DNA of 64,000 bases from Spirogloea muscicola (Eukaryota > Streptophyta > Zygnematophyceae > Spirogloeales > Spirogloeaceae). The stretch's first letter is position 1, and each line of letters begins with the position of its first letter. Shown here piece by piece: positions 35,201-46,798 of the stretch. A program made the translations under genes and the position numbers. The stretch covers positions 240,434 to 304,433 of the forward strand of contig WELB01000018.1 of NCBI GenBank assembly GCA_009602725.1. Direction: 5' to 3'. Under the pieces are notes generated by a model. That model saw nothing but the letters and a program-made list of their open reading frames with translations, searched no databases and was not told the origin of the DNA.

Positions 35201-37075
35201 TGGATGGTATTCCTTGCATAGAAGCCTCGGTATCCACCCTACAGCAGTTGGTAAGAGTGATCAGATCCAACAGTGTGCTGAGCGACCATGTAGCAACCTG
35301 CGGACCTAATCGCAGCACAGGGTGGTATGCTAACTTGCATGGGTAGGACCTCGAATGCAGAGGACTGTGAATACTGGTGAGGCATCCTAGTGGTCCAAGT
35401 ACCCTTGAATGCACCTCTCTCACAGGCCTGCTCAACAAGTGAGACGACAGCTGCACATTTGGGTCGGGGATTGACCCTGTCGTTGGCCCAGTTAAAAGTG
35501 CGACACATAGGGATAAGGGCTGGCTGTCACCACTGAATCAAAGTATAATAATTGCTCAAGCTGACTGCTTACATCAATGCCCAGTATGTCACGAACACCA
35601 TACTGAGTCCACAACCCACAAACAATCTCCCTGATGACAGTATTGAGGCCAGGACATAGACCCCCGCAAGTCACAATGGCAGCTTTCACCTCCTCGCCCT
35701 TGAACACTATCTGCAGCATGGAGAGTTGAGCAGGAACGGCCATGCCAGGGCGGCAGTGAGCAGTTGGGGCCAGAGTGCTGCACAGCGTCTGCCTTCGATT
35801 CATGAGCCTCTGCTGCACCTATTCTACTGATAAGCTGCAGCTAGGAGGCAAAACTCACTCATCAATACAAGATGGGACCAAATGAGAGACCTCATGAGTG
35901 TACGCAATGCTGCTTGTGTTGCAGTTGTAAGCTCCAAATGCAGCTACTGTTATGCTTCTTCTAATGATGTGGTGCAATGTATACCAAGTGTGCAACTAGC
36001 AGTGCAAGTGCGCAAGCAGGCACACACCTCCTCCCGAGGTCCTGCTCTACGAAAGTGCACACCTTCCCACGGACTATCGATTTTCACAACCACCTGCATT
36101 GGTGAAGCAATGAGGATCATGAAGGGCTGATGGGCTTTGTGCAGACGTGTTTACATAATCACCACACTGTCTGTGGCGAAGCTCATAATTCTTGATTCAA
36201 CTGCAAAGCCTCTTTTAGGCACGCCAACGTAAGCCAGTATATTTGCTAGTGTTCTCAGAGACTTTGCACAAGGTTCTCTGTCAGCAGGTCTTGCGGGGGT
36301 TCCAGAAGGAAGCTTACTTTCTCTGCTACGACATCGTCTTCCTCCACAAACCACTGCCTGTGACAACACATCAAGAGCAAAAACACCTGAGCGATCACAA
36401 CTTATTTTGTGACAGAGGAACAGGTCCAGGCGTGATGGAAGAGTTGCTGTGTCAGAATGCCAAGCGGAGCTCATCTAGGAGCCAATTCGGGAATTGAATT
36501 GAGGGAGTCTTTCTAAAAAGGGACAGTGGCTGCAGCTGACCAGCCCCAGTCCCAGCATGTACAGGTTACACATGCTACACTCCTTTTCAGAAGATGTCAC
36601 AAGCCAGCTTGTCATTCAGGGTGCCTGCAGGCCCCACTGTCGGGACAAGAGGTGTAGCTGTAGCTGTAGCTGTAGTGTCATTGCTTTATGTACTCCATAG
36701 CAAGCTCACGTCAGCACTGGGAGATACTTTCCCAGCTGCACTAGCACAGCATCTAGCAACACAAGCACAAGCTTGTCAATGAAAGAAAGAGAAGACACAC
36801 CTCACTGCTGCATAAGCCGGATTGTCGTGCAGCGGATTGCTGTATCTCTGCCAAGTGCGCTTACTACAGCAGTGAGAATGTGTATCTCTACGCACCAAGA
36901 TGTAATAATAATATGAACAATTCAAAGAAACTGTAGCCGCTGTCTATCAGATTTGATTGTGCTAAGGCGAAATTTTGTGTCGCTATCGCACCGGCAAGTC
37001 CGGGAGCCAGTCGGAAAGGTGGGGAACGTCGTCCAAGGTGGCCACACAGTGGCCTTCAATCGTCCTGCACTCCAT
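32220..37075 (-). CDS. PFK: ATP-dependent 6-phosphofructokinase, plant type
   Basis: Fifteen exons on the minus strand join in phase to about 516 aa: 36992-37075, 36801-36847, 36318-36357, 36028-36093, 35573-35710, 35080-35238, 34849-34902, 34638-34706, 34298-34427, 34057-34097, 33568-33792, 33331-33376, 33024-33178, 32677-32775 and 32220-32417. N-terminal block [15 protein letters not shown], then [19 protein letters not shown], substrate/nucleotide core [37 protein letters not shown] (the GGDGT form expected of ATP users), catalytic [16 protein letters not shown] and [16 protein letters not shown]. It phosphorylates fructose 6-phosphate in glycolysis; plastid or cytosol cannot be told. The ATG at 37075 is the first plausible one, but the frame is open upstream into the poly(T) and gap. 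An exact hairpin lies in the last exon. It is divergent from PnsB1. Confidence 0.92.
32942..32968. repeat. short AAGCTT repeat
   Basis: Four successive CTTAAG/AAGCTT units in a phosphofructokinase intron. Confidence 0.8.
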
Positions 37076-37261
37076 CACGGTGGCGGAGCGCCTCCGACGA
37101 GCCGCCAGACGTGCCCGCGAGCGAGGATCGGACTGGCAGCCGCGGAAGAGCCGGCTCCATCTCGCGCAGGACCCGTCCAGCACCACACGGCGGTCGCCGA
37201 GGCCCCGCTCTCCGCCGCAGGCCGCCGCCGGCCGCAGCCGCCTCGCCGGCGGCGCCGGCGA

Positions 37262-37386
<125 letters not shown>

Positions 37387-38160
37387 NNNNNNNNNNNNNN
37401 NNNNNNNNNNNNNNNNNNNNNNNNNNNNNNNNNNNNNNNNNNNNNNNNNNNNNNNNNNNNNNNNNNNNNNNNNNNNNNNNNNNNNNNNNNNNNNNNNNNN
37501 NNNNNNNNNNNNNNNNNNNNNNNNNNNNNNNNNNNNNNNNNNNNNNNNNNNNNNNNNNNNNNNNNNNNNNNNNNNNNNNNNNNNNNNNNNNNNNNNNNNN
37601 NNNNNNNNNNNNNNNNNNNNNNNNNNNNNNNNNNNNNNNNNNNNNNNNNNNNNNNNNNNNNNNNNNNNNNNNNNNNNNNNNNNNNNNNNNNNNNNNNNNN
37701 NNNNNNNNNNNNNNNNNNNNNNNNNNNNNNNNNNNNNNNNNNNNNNNNNNNNNNNNNNNNNNNNNNNNNNNNNNNNNNNNNNNNNNNNNNNNNNNNNNNN
37801 NNNNNNNNNNNNNNNNNNNNNNNNNNNNNNNNNNNNNNNNNNNNNNNNNNNNNNNNNNNNNNNNNNNNNNNNNNNNNNNNNNNNNNNNNNNNNNNNNNNN
37901 NNNNNNNNNNNNNNNNNNNNNNNNNNNNNNNNNNNNNNNNNNNNNNNNNNNNNNNNNNNNNNNNNNNNNNNNNNNNNNNNNNNNNNNNNNNNNNNNNNNN
38001 NNNNNNNNNNNNNNNNNNNNNNNNNNNNNNNNNNNNNNNNNNNNNNNNNNNNNNNNNNNNNNNNNNNNNNNNNNNNNNNNNNNNNNNNNNNNNNNNNNNN
38101 NNNNNNNNNNNNNNNNNNNNNNNNNNNNNNNNNNNNNNNNNNNNNNNNNNNNNNNNNNNN
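37387..38160. other. assembly gap (774 N)
   Basis: Run of N between the divergent phosphofructokinase and PnsB1 genes. It hides the shared promoter and the first PnsB1 codons. Confidence 1.
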
Positions 38161-40965
38161 GCGCGCGGCCGATCGCAGCTGGCGGGGCCGGAGCCGCAGC
38201 ACTGGCGAGGCTGCTGCCGCGGCGTGGCTGCGGCGGCGCGGCGGCGCATGTTCGACGACCCGTTCGACTACGGCGAGGACGAGGACCTGGCGTACGGCGA
38301 CCTGCTGGCCGACGGGCAGCAGGGCGCGCAGGAGCCGCGGCCGCCCAACGACCCCGACTCCGCCTTCGGCTCCCTCCTCTTCCCCAAGATGTACCAGCCC
38401 GAGATCGCGTCGCTAGGTGCGCCACCTGCCTCACCAGCGGCGCGGAGTCGAGTCCCGAGCTGCGCACACAGCTGCGCTTTTGGATGTCTCTGCTGCGCTC
38501 GCAGCACTGCCGGCTCTGCCGGCTGCGTGTCAGTGTCTCACACGTCGGGAAATGGCGGGGTCTGCGGATCCGCGGACCTTCGGTCGATGCCCACGACGTC
38601 CTCTGCCGCCTGGTCCTGGAACACACAGTGACCCGCCAGGAGTTCTGACGTGGGTTTGGTCTGGGGCGGCCGCGGGCCAGGCCTCTACATCCGCGGCGAC
38701 GTGCGGCGCTGCGTCTGCCTGGTCGCCGGCGGGGTGTACGAGAACCTCCTCTTCTTCCCCATCGTCCAGCTCCTCAAGAACAAGTACCCCGGCGTGCGCA
38801 TCGATGTCGTGGCCAACGCCCGCGCCAAGCAGACGCACGAGCTCAACAAGAACGTCCGCCGGGCGTGGACGTACGAGCTGGAGGACCCCTTTGTCGTGCC
38901 CGTCGACTACATGGAGTTCCTCGGCAAGCTCAAGGTCGGTGTCCATTGCGCTCACTGCTGACCTTGACGGCGCCTGCGGGATCTACTGTAAGGTTTGCTA
39001 TCGCTGCTGTCATGCTGATCAAGGTACAGGTCTCAGCAGTGAGACACCTGCCTCGCCCACGAATCGGGTTACTGCCAGCCAGCCGACTGCTCTTCCATTA
39101 CTTCCTCCGAGAGCTGCCGTCCTTCCCTAGCTGGACACACTTCTGTCACAGATTGCAAGCTTGAGCCTGCGCGCCAGCTAAGCCCCTTCGGAGCTGCAAC
39201 ACAGCCCCTAAGGCGGCGTGCCGCCTGTATCGGCGGCTTGCTGGCTGTGCGCAGAATGAGTGCTACGATCTGGTACTGTCCACGAAGCAGGCGGGAATGG
39301 GTCATGCGGTGTTCCTGTGGATGACAGACGCGCGGCAGCGTGTGAGCTATGTCATCCCCAACGTCAACGGCGCCGGCGCCGGAGCCTTCCTGTCGGCGGC
39401 CATCCGCGCGCCACATGTGAACCTCGCCGAGGGCGGCTACCACATGTTAGTGTCACACCGGCGCCGCTGCTCCTCACAACTCTTGCTGGTGCTTCATGGC
39501 ATTCAGAAGCCATCTACTGCTCATGTCCTGGCGCGGCGCGACAGCTGGCTGACGAGTCTCATCTGTCAGTGGAGATGACCAGGCTGTCCTGCTCGGCGAT
39601 GTCACCACGATTCGTCTCTCGAGCTCTCTACGGGGCCCGTCGCTGCTTTGTACAAGGTCCACGTCGGCACTGAGAGGGCGAGGCCCGTCCCTGTGTGCTT
39701 GTTGGTGGGCAGGTACGCAGACCTGGAGGAGTTCCTGTGCAAGCCACAGCGAGACGTGCCGCAGCTGGACGTGCCGCCGCTGCAGGTCGGCATCTCCCGG
39801 AAGGTACGGCAGGTGGCGCGCGAGAAGCGGGAGGCTGCTGGCCTGGAGCCTGGCGTGCCGTATGTGCTCTTCCATGGCATCCAGTCGACGTCGGCCGCAT
39901 CCATGCAGTCCGCCGGAGACCCCGACAGCCTGCTGCCGCTGAGCGTCTGGGCAGAGCTCGCAAGGGTCCCGAGGTAAAGCTCCACGGTGATTGTAAGGCT
40001 CTGTACGGGTTGCAGCTTCTAAGGATTTTCTGGTAGATCAAGAAATAGCTTCTCTGCTCCCTCCATGAACATAGCAAAAGCAAGGCGAGGTCAGACCTGA
40101 CCAAGAAGAATGTGAAATTCGTCTTAGCTGCTGTGGATGTCTTCCCTGGGCGTGCATTCTTTGAGGTTCATGACGCAGCCTTTGCTGCATTTGCCGGCAC
40201 CGTACTGCAGCGCGAAGGTCCTTGTGGTAGTTCCCAATGACAAGGAGACGCCCAAGGTCCTCGATGCGCTTGGGCAGGGGGTTCACCCGGTGAAGATCAC
40301 CACGCCTGGGCAGGTGAGGACCTTTGTGGGGCCATTGCAACTGAGCCTGCTGGGATGTGCAGCAGCAATATGATATAGTACTTTCTCCTGCATCGAGTGG
40401 TCCATGGCTGCCGCATGCTTGCATGCAAATCCTTCGCTGATGTGTGCAACTGACTGACTTGCTGTTGCGGTCGGCTGCATGATACTCTCCAGCTCGCAGC
40501 AGCGATCGATGACTCCATTGGGGTGGCAACTACGAACACGGCAGCTGTACAGCTGGCCATGGCCCTCAATAAGCCAGGGTATGCACATTCTCTCCTCCCG
40601 GCCAGAGATACTCGGCCTGGACTCACATGAACGTGCCCCCTTGCTCCCTAGTCATCAGGCTAGTGATAGCATCCATGGCAGAAGCCAAGCATTATGTTGA
40701 GCGCACATATGTGTCCTGCAGTGTCGCGTTCTTCAGCTCCGCGGAGAAGGCAGCAGTCTTTGCGCCGCACGCAAAGGCGAAGGGCCTAGCAATCTTGGCA
40801 TCGCCCGCCGGGGGCCTGGCTGGCCTGGACGTCCAGGCCGCCACTGCGGCGCTGGCGGAGGCCTTCCCCTCCTCCGCCCCGCCACTGCCACCGCCACCGC
40901 CACCGCCGCCACCCTCCGAGCACAAGGAGGACGATGTGCAGGCCGAATCGCCAGTCTACGTCTGA
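38161..40965 (+). CDS. PNSB1: photosynthetic NDH subunit of subcomplex B 1 (PnsB1/NDF1/NDH48), 5' end in gap
   Basis: Nuclear-encoded subunit of the chloroplast NDH complex, which carries out cyclic electron flow around photosystem I. Exons: up to 38416, 38681-38934, 39255-39445, 39713-39973, 40211-40313, 40493-40578 and 40722-40965, all in phase. Family blocks in order: DPFDYGEDEDLAYGDLLADG, RPPNDPDSAFGSLLFPKMY, IRGDVRRCVCLVAGGVYENL, YDLVLSTKQAGMGHAVF, SYVIPNVNGAGAG, VSISRKV-like GISRKVRQVAREK, VLFHGIQSTSAASMQSAGD, ITTPGQ, IGVATTNTAAVQLA. The fold is related to GT-B glycosyltransferases without evidence of activity. The C-terminus carries an added Pro-rich tail (PPLPPPPPPPPP) and an acidic end. 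The transit peptide would be in or near the gap. Confidence 0.85.
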
Positions 40966-41518
40966 CGGGCTCTCCTAGTGCACCAAACCATTCCTTAACA
41001 TTTGACTTTCGGCCCTCCGCCGTGATCTGCCAAGCATGTAGGCGCTGATTTAAAGCAAAGCAGCGCAAGCTAAGTCGTGCTGCCCAGCTGGAAGATTGTG
41101 AATTCTGGGCGTCCTCGGCTGTCGTACCTCCGCTTCACAGCGCTGCTACCACCGCTGTTGCCAATCACTCGGCCGCAATGAGCTTTGCCTGGCAACTCTT
41201 AGTCCTGCGGTCAACACCTCTGCCATGACCCGACAGCCCTGCAGTGGTGTTGTGAGCGTTTGAGCTGCATATGAAATCAGAGTCTGCTTCATGTACTGAA
41301 GCAGGCCTTGGCTCCAGGAGAGCAGTGGCAGGCAGAAGTGTGCGGCTGTGAGCCGCTTTGGGTACCGGCCTTGTGCATCTCTTACTCGTGCCCAGGGCCA
41401 TGACAGCCGCATAGCATTGGGCAAACACTGACTGCTTTCCATTCCCGGCTTCTTGTTTAGCAAGCAGACCACCATCGTTTCTCTTTCTACAGCTTACACG
41501 CTTGTTGTAGCACCACCA
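40966..41518. other. convergent intergenic region
   Basis: Lies between the 3' ends of PnsB1 (+) and the PPR gene (-). No gene seen. Confidence 0.5.
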
Positions 41519-44500
41519 TCACTGCACAGGTGCCTCACAAATGTTCGCGTCCCTTTGCGACTGGTCGACTCGCCTCAGCATGACTTCTCGGAAGGCCACC
41601 CAGCGGTCATACTGCAACCGCAGGTGCGCAGCCCAAGCGGCTTCCTCCTCTGGAGACACTGTCTCGCCAGACAGCATCACGAGATCAGGGGCCAGAAGCT
41701 CCACGTCATTCGCAAATGCTGCCTCCTCTGCCTCCTCTGGCGTCACTGAGGGCGCTGCTTCACCTTCGCCGCGAGTGCTGCTACCGCCCGCTTCTTCAAG
41801 GCCTTCAACGGCGTTGTCTCGACAGCTATCAGCCACCAATTGCGCATCCTTGTCCACAAGTGAAGTCGAGGAATCCAAGTCCACCGCTGCTGTGGCTACG
41901 GTGCTCCAGGCGCCAAGAGCCTGCAGGCTCACAACAGCATCGTGCAGCTGATTGGCTTGCACATACGCCATCGTGACCGCAGCGCAAGCCTGGCTGGTCA
42001 TGGGGAGCCCAGTCCGCCTCATTCGCTCCAGCACGAGCTCGGTGATGTCCAGCCGTTTCTGCATTCCACCGCGACCAGACCGCAGATGTGAACATTAAAG
42101 GCAGGCTGAGGCAATTAAGGCAAGCTACATCTGCTCGTTAACACTAAAACCAGCATCAGAGAGCAGGAAGATGCCTACTCCAAGGCGGCAAAGTTAAGTA
42201 GAAGCGACAGGTCTTTGCTTGAGCAGCAGCTTGTACTGGCTTCGTGGGCACCAGTCTTCAGAGGAGGTGGCGAGCTAAGCGCCTGATATTGCTCACATGG
42301 TACATGGCCGAGCTCAGAAGAGTCTGGAAGGTGGCGGCGTCCGGCGGAACACCGCTCGACTCCATCGTGTCGAGCATCTCCAAGGCGACATCGAGCTCAC
42401 TGCTGTGGCATGTCACCTGCCTCAGTGGTCACATTGATGCAATCACCGTGTAGCCTAAGGAGGGGTCAGTGCAGTCAAAAGTATAGCTATATGTAAAAAG
42501 TGGTGTTAGTTGAGGGGAACGTGACGCAGCACTCAGAACAAAGTCAAAATGGACTAAAGCGTGCCTCTGAGAACCTAGGCTCTCATGTCTAAGAGCCATT
42601 CCAACAGCCTCCCTGACCGAAGTTGTGAATCACACAGCTGTGTCTTACTAAGGAGGAAATGTGCAAGTACCTTGACCAGTGCATTGTACGTGATGAGGTC
42701 GTGCTGCAGGCCCTGCTGCCGCATCCTATCTGCGAGGTCGAAGGCGAGCGCAAGCTTCCGGGACGCAGCACAGCCGTTAATCAACGTGTTGTAAGTCACA
42801 ACATCTGCCGTGTAGCCCTCCTGCTGCATGTCCTCAAAGAGCTGCAGCGCCATGTCGAGCTGCAGAGTCCAGCATACCAGTTGGAGGGGGGGGGGGGAAG
42901 AAGTGGGGTATCAGAGCTGCGAAATGTCAGAGCTTCTTGTGTCATGTGGGCATGTATCAAGGGCTGGCAAAAATGTCGATCTAAAGTCCAGGCTATGTGC
43001 ACGCTGCTATATACCAATGTCTTGAGAGCTCACAAGCTGAGGCTCAAAAAGATGTTGAGATGAGAGAAAATCAAATGCTATAAGATTCCAGGGGTCTGTG
43101 ACACATGCATGAAGAGAGGGCAAGACACACCTGGGCGGCCTGCACGCAAGCGTGCATGGCAGCATTGTACACAGCGGTGTCAAGGACGGGAATAGCCAGC
43201 CGCGCCTGAGCTTGCCGGGCAGCCCGCACGCGCTGCACAACAGCCTCCACCATGCCCTCCTTTCCCAGCACATGCAGCTGCATTCGGCAATCATAGCTTG
43301 CTCGCAAGCGCTGAGCCCATCTACACATCAGTGCGCATTGCCTCAAGGAGCACTCGAAGAAGCAGTGGAAGCACTCAAAGATGCAGTGGAAAATAAGTAG
43401 CGCTCAGCAACTGAGGCATGGTCGATAACTCAGCATGGTCGTGCTTACCACTGTGGCAAGCGTCTTGCACGTGTGAGTGACACCACTCGCCTCCATGTCC
43501 TTTTCGATTGCCAGGACACGGGCTGCCACCTCCTCACGCGACCAGCCCTCACCAGCTGCGAGAAGCCCCACACTGCCTGGCCCAGCAAGCGCCTCGAGCA
43601 GCGCCAGGTACGTGCACACGTCTGGCTGCACCCGCTTCGCCTTCATGGCCGCAAACATGCGCAACGCGCACGCCGGCTCGCCCTGCCCAGCAGCACACAC
43701 CAACAAGGACCACATCAGAACAACTGCTATGCAAATTTCACAACACAGGACTCTATCGTCGTAGAAGCTTGAACCACGCTAAACATCACACAAGCTGTGA
43801 GCTTCAACTTGCTCAAGGTGGAAGCGGCGCAGCCTCTGGCTTGCAAAGCCGCACCCTTTTGGCAAAGGCCTGCAGCAAGATGTTGAAGCCATGGCACGTG
43901 CTGCCAAGCAGGGCCTCAGCATCGTCCATCCGGCCTTCGAACACGCTCGCCTGCAGCAGCGCTACCCGGCTGTGCTCATCGGGCTTCAGGCCCGCTGCCT
44001 TCATGCTGCCCACCTGGCGCAGCAATGACGGCCACAAGGGGAACTCAGAGGCTGCTGACAAAGGCGGCAAAGGCAGCTCGCCTGCACGTGGCAACAGCTC
44101 AATGGCAGCGAAGCTCACCACACGCAGGGCCTGTGCGATGCCATGCACATTGGCGACGGCACGTAGCACGCCATTGTAGGTGTACACTGTTGCCGGGAGA
44201 CCCGCAACCTGCATCTGCAATGCAGCAGTCGCTGGTGAATGTCAAATGCTTGATCTTTGGCGCATACTTACTGACATCAAGAGTGTAGGTTATTAGGGTC
44301 CATGGCTGGGAAGCAGTAGGTCCAGGGGCGTGCTCGCTACCTCGGCAAAGAGGGCCTGGGCCAGGTCGCTGTCTCGCATGCGGCCAGCATTGTTGATCAC
44401 CGAGTTGTACGCCGAGGCGATCTCGGCGCGAGCCCGCAGTCCAACATGGGCTGGCAGCGGCCCGCCTGGCCAGGAGGGCCGCTGCAAGCTGGCGGCGACT

Positions 44501-45944
44501 GCCAAAGTCGCATGGTCTTTGCCGACATTGCCACCACCCTGACCAGCACAATCTCTTGTGATATCGGCCTCGCAGACCGGCAACAGAGAAGGGTCCTGCG
44601 AACGCTCTTGGACAGCTGGGAAGAAAGCACGCGGCTGGAAGCGGCTGCCTTCGGCTGGGAGCTCCATCACGCCAGATGCTGCGGCGGCGCAGAGCTCCTG
44701 CAGCGCAGCCCGGGCTTCCGCAAGGTCCCCAAGCCGTGCAAGCGCGATGATATGCGCAGAATGTGCAAAGAAGTCGCCACGCGGAAGTGCAGCCCGCAGC
44801 TCCGTCCACCATCGCAGCTCCGCTGCGCGGTCACCCACGAGGCCCGCCAGCTGCCGCCGGCACTCATTGCCGTAGCCGCAAGATGGTCAGCTGTGGCGGT
44901 AAGCAAATGGCGCAATTAAGACCAGAGAGACTCAGCATACATATGTTGCAATCAGGACGTACATTCCACTAAGGTGACAATCTAGACCTCTGCACGTAGA
45001 GAAGATTCTCAACGAGGCTCAGTTGTAACTTCGCCAGCAAAGAGACCGAATGAGTGACAGGGAACGACGGCAGTGGCGGCAGCGGCGGCAGCAGAGGCGG
45101 CGGGCAGACGGACCTTGATAAGCTCCATGTAGGAGCATCCATTCTTGGGCACGCCGCGGGCGTCCATGGCTGCGACAGTGCGTGCAGCGAGCGGCGCGCT
45201 CCGCGCGGCGGAGCAGCCGTTGAGGGCCACGTTGAAGACGTGCGTGTTGAGGGAGCGCCACCAGGGTTCCCATGCGGCGCCGCCCTCTAGCTCCCCGACG
45301 GCCTGGCAGAGCTTGCGCTGGCAGTGAGCTAGTCTCCTAAACCAAAGGTCAGGGGTTCGAATCCCTTTCCTCGTGACTCAGCACTTCTTCTTACAGAATG
45401 GAAGGGCTTTTTGCCAGGGCCAGCCAACTGGAGGAGCGCAGGCAAGGCACGGCTATGACTGATAATGGAATATTCCATTGTTATTATGTAACAATGTAAG
45501 CAATAACAATGTAATGATGATGATTATCGATGTCATTATCAGCATCGTGGTTTTGGCGCTTGCACCTCCTCGAGGCGGCCGCCGCGGCACAGCGCCCGGA
45601 GGTACAGGCTGAGGGTGCGGCCATCCGGCGGGCGGCCGAGGCGCCGGAGCTGCGCCATGGCCTCCTGGGCCGCCTGCACGACGCGGGAAAATGGCAAAGC
45701 CATTGTCGGGGCATAAGCTGCTGGCTGCCGCCTTCGTCCCGCTTTCTCCTACCACTGGCCGTGACTGGCGGCGGCGGCGGCGGCGGCAAGGCGCAACCTC
45801 GGCGTCGCCGGCGGCTGCAGCAGCGCGGATCATCGTCCTGGCTTCCTCGGAGCTCTGGAGAGCCAGCGCCGAGGCCGGGAGGAGGTCCCGGCGCCGGCCG
45901 CCGCCGCCGCCGCNCTGTCGACTGCGCGGGACGCCGGCCGCCAT
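41519..45944 (-). CDS. pentatricopeptide repeat (PPR) protein
   Basis: Ten minus-strand exons: 45798-45944 (start ATG tentative), 45566-45673, 45114-45317, 44341-44862, 43855-44214, 43449-43682, 43131-43310, 42671-42859, 42297-42395 and 41519-42058; about 860 aa, in phase. Clear PPR helices occur: AQEAMAQLRRLGRPPDGRTL, TVYTYNGVLRAVANVHG, CALRMFAAMKAKRVQPDVCT, LDMALQLFEDMQQEGYTADV with VVTYNTLINGCAASRKLAL, and LDVALEMLDTMESSGVPPDA. PPR proteins bind organelle RNA one base per repeat and act in RNA processing, stability or translation. The last exon is an acidic tail rich in Glu, ending EEEAAWAAHLRLQYDRWVAF...; no SMR, DYW or E domain seen. One ambiguous base lies at 45914. Target and organelle unknown. 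Confidence 0.82.
45328..45372 (+). other. tRNA-Arg(CCT)-like 3' half
   Basis: GAGCTAGTCTCCTAAACCAA followed by AGGTCAGGGGTTCGAATCCC gives an anticodon loop CTCCTAA and a sound T-arm. The D-arm and acceptor stem are absent and the anticodon stem has mismatches. Probably a tRNA-derived relic (SINE or pseudogene) in a PPR intron, on the opposite strand. Confidence 0.45.
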
Positions 45945-46059
45945 GGCCGCGGCGTGCGGCGCGATGCCGCCGCGCGGAGAAGGCGCAGCATTGCCGCGCC
46001 GACGTCGATGCCGGAATGGCTGCCGTCTCGCCGCCACTGCCGCTCATGCCGCCGGAAGG

Positions 46060-46290
46060 CCTCGATGGGGAGGCACTTTCCCAGACCCTGGCCCTATCCC
46101 TGTTACATCTGGCTGGCTTTTAACTGATCTGCGGCTGCTTAGCAGGGGTTACTGAGTGTCTCGTAGCAGCTTTGTTTCTGTTACTTAGCGCTTCCCCTGG
46201 CCCCCTTCTCGTACTCTGTTCATTCTTTTTCGGGCTGGTTGTTCCAGCCCCTTTTCTCAATGGGCGAGCACTTTCTTCTTTTAACAGCCG
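46060..46290 (+). mobile_element. LINE 3'-end tail, plus orientation
   Basis: Plus frame ends LLTDLRLLSRGY then TGA at 46155. UTR with AGCGCTTCCCCTGGCCCCCT, then hairpin GGGCTGGTTGTTCCAGCCCC, then TTTTCTCAATGGGCGAGCAC. Confidence 0.75.
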
Positions 46291-46798
46291 CTCCTTCAAC
46301 ATGAGCAGCCGCATTTGATTTCCTCTTATCCCACAAGAATCAAAAAGTGAGCTCTTCCAAAACAAGGCAGTGGCTATGGAATGCCAGCGCCAAGGATCAC
46401 ACCAAGAATCACACTCCGTAGCTCCCACTTTGCGGGCTCCTCACAAGAGGTCACTAAGTGATTGTCCTCCCGGGAAACCGCTTTGGGAAAGCGCTTCTTG
46501 GCCCCTTCGGACCTTGCCAATGTTATTCGGGCTGGCTGTTCACACCGTAAGTGGTGTGAATGAGTATTATTCACTGTCGGTTGCTTTCTAACAATCTCGT
46601 TTAGATGCCATTTAATGAGAGCTCAAAGGCTTCGAGCTGCTGACGGAAGTACTTGTCGATACGATGAAGAGCTTACCAGTGAATGCTTCACATCCTGTTG
46701 CATGTGCACTTTAGTTTGGCCTGCTTTTGTCTAGGTGGCTTCCAAACATATGCTCAACTATGGAAGCTCACCACATGCACCACATACATGTATTGAAG
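46291..46798. other. intergenic region, possible tail relic
   Basis: One degenerate GGGCTGGCTGTTCACACCGT motif near 46528; otherwise nothing recognised. Confidence 0.4.

Noticed and set aside
36594-36782. 62-codon frame with a hydrophobic stretch ([11 protein letters not shown])
   Set aside because: It comes from a GTAGCT microsatellite in a phosphofructokinase intron on the opposite strand.
45328-45372. Functional tRNA-Arg gene
   Set aside because: No D-arm or acceptor stem, and mismatches in the anticodon stem.
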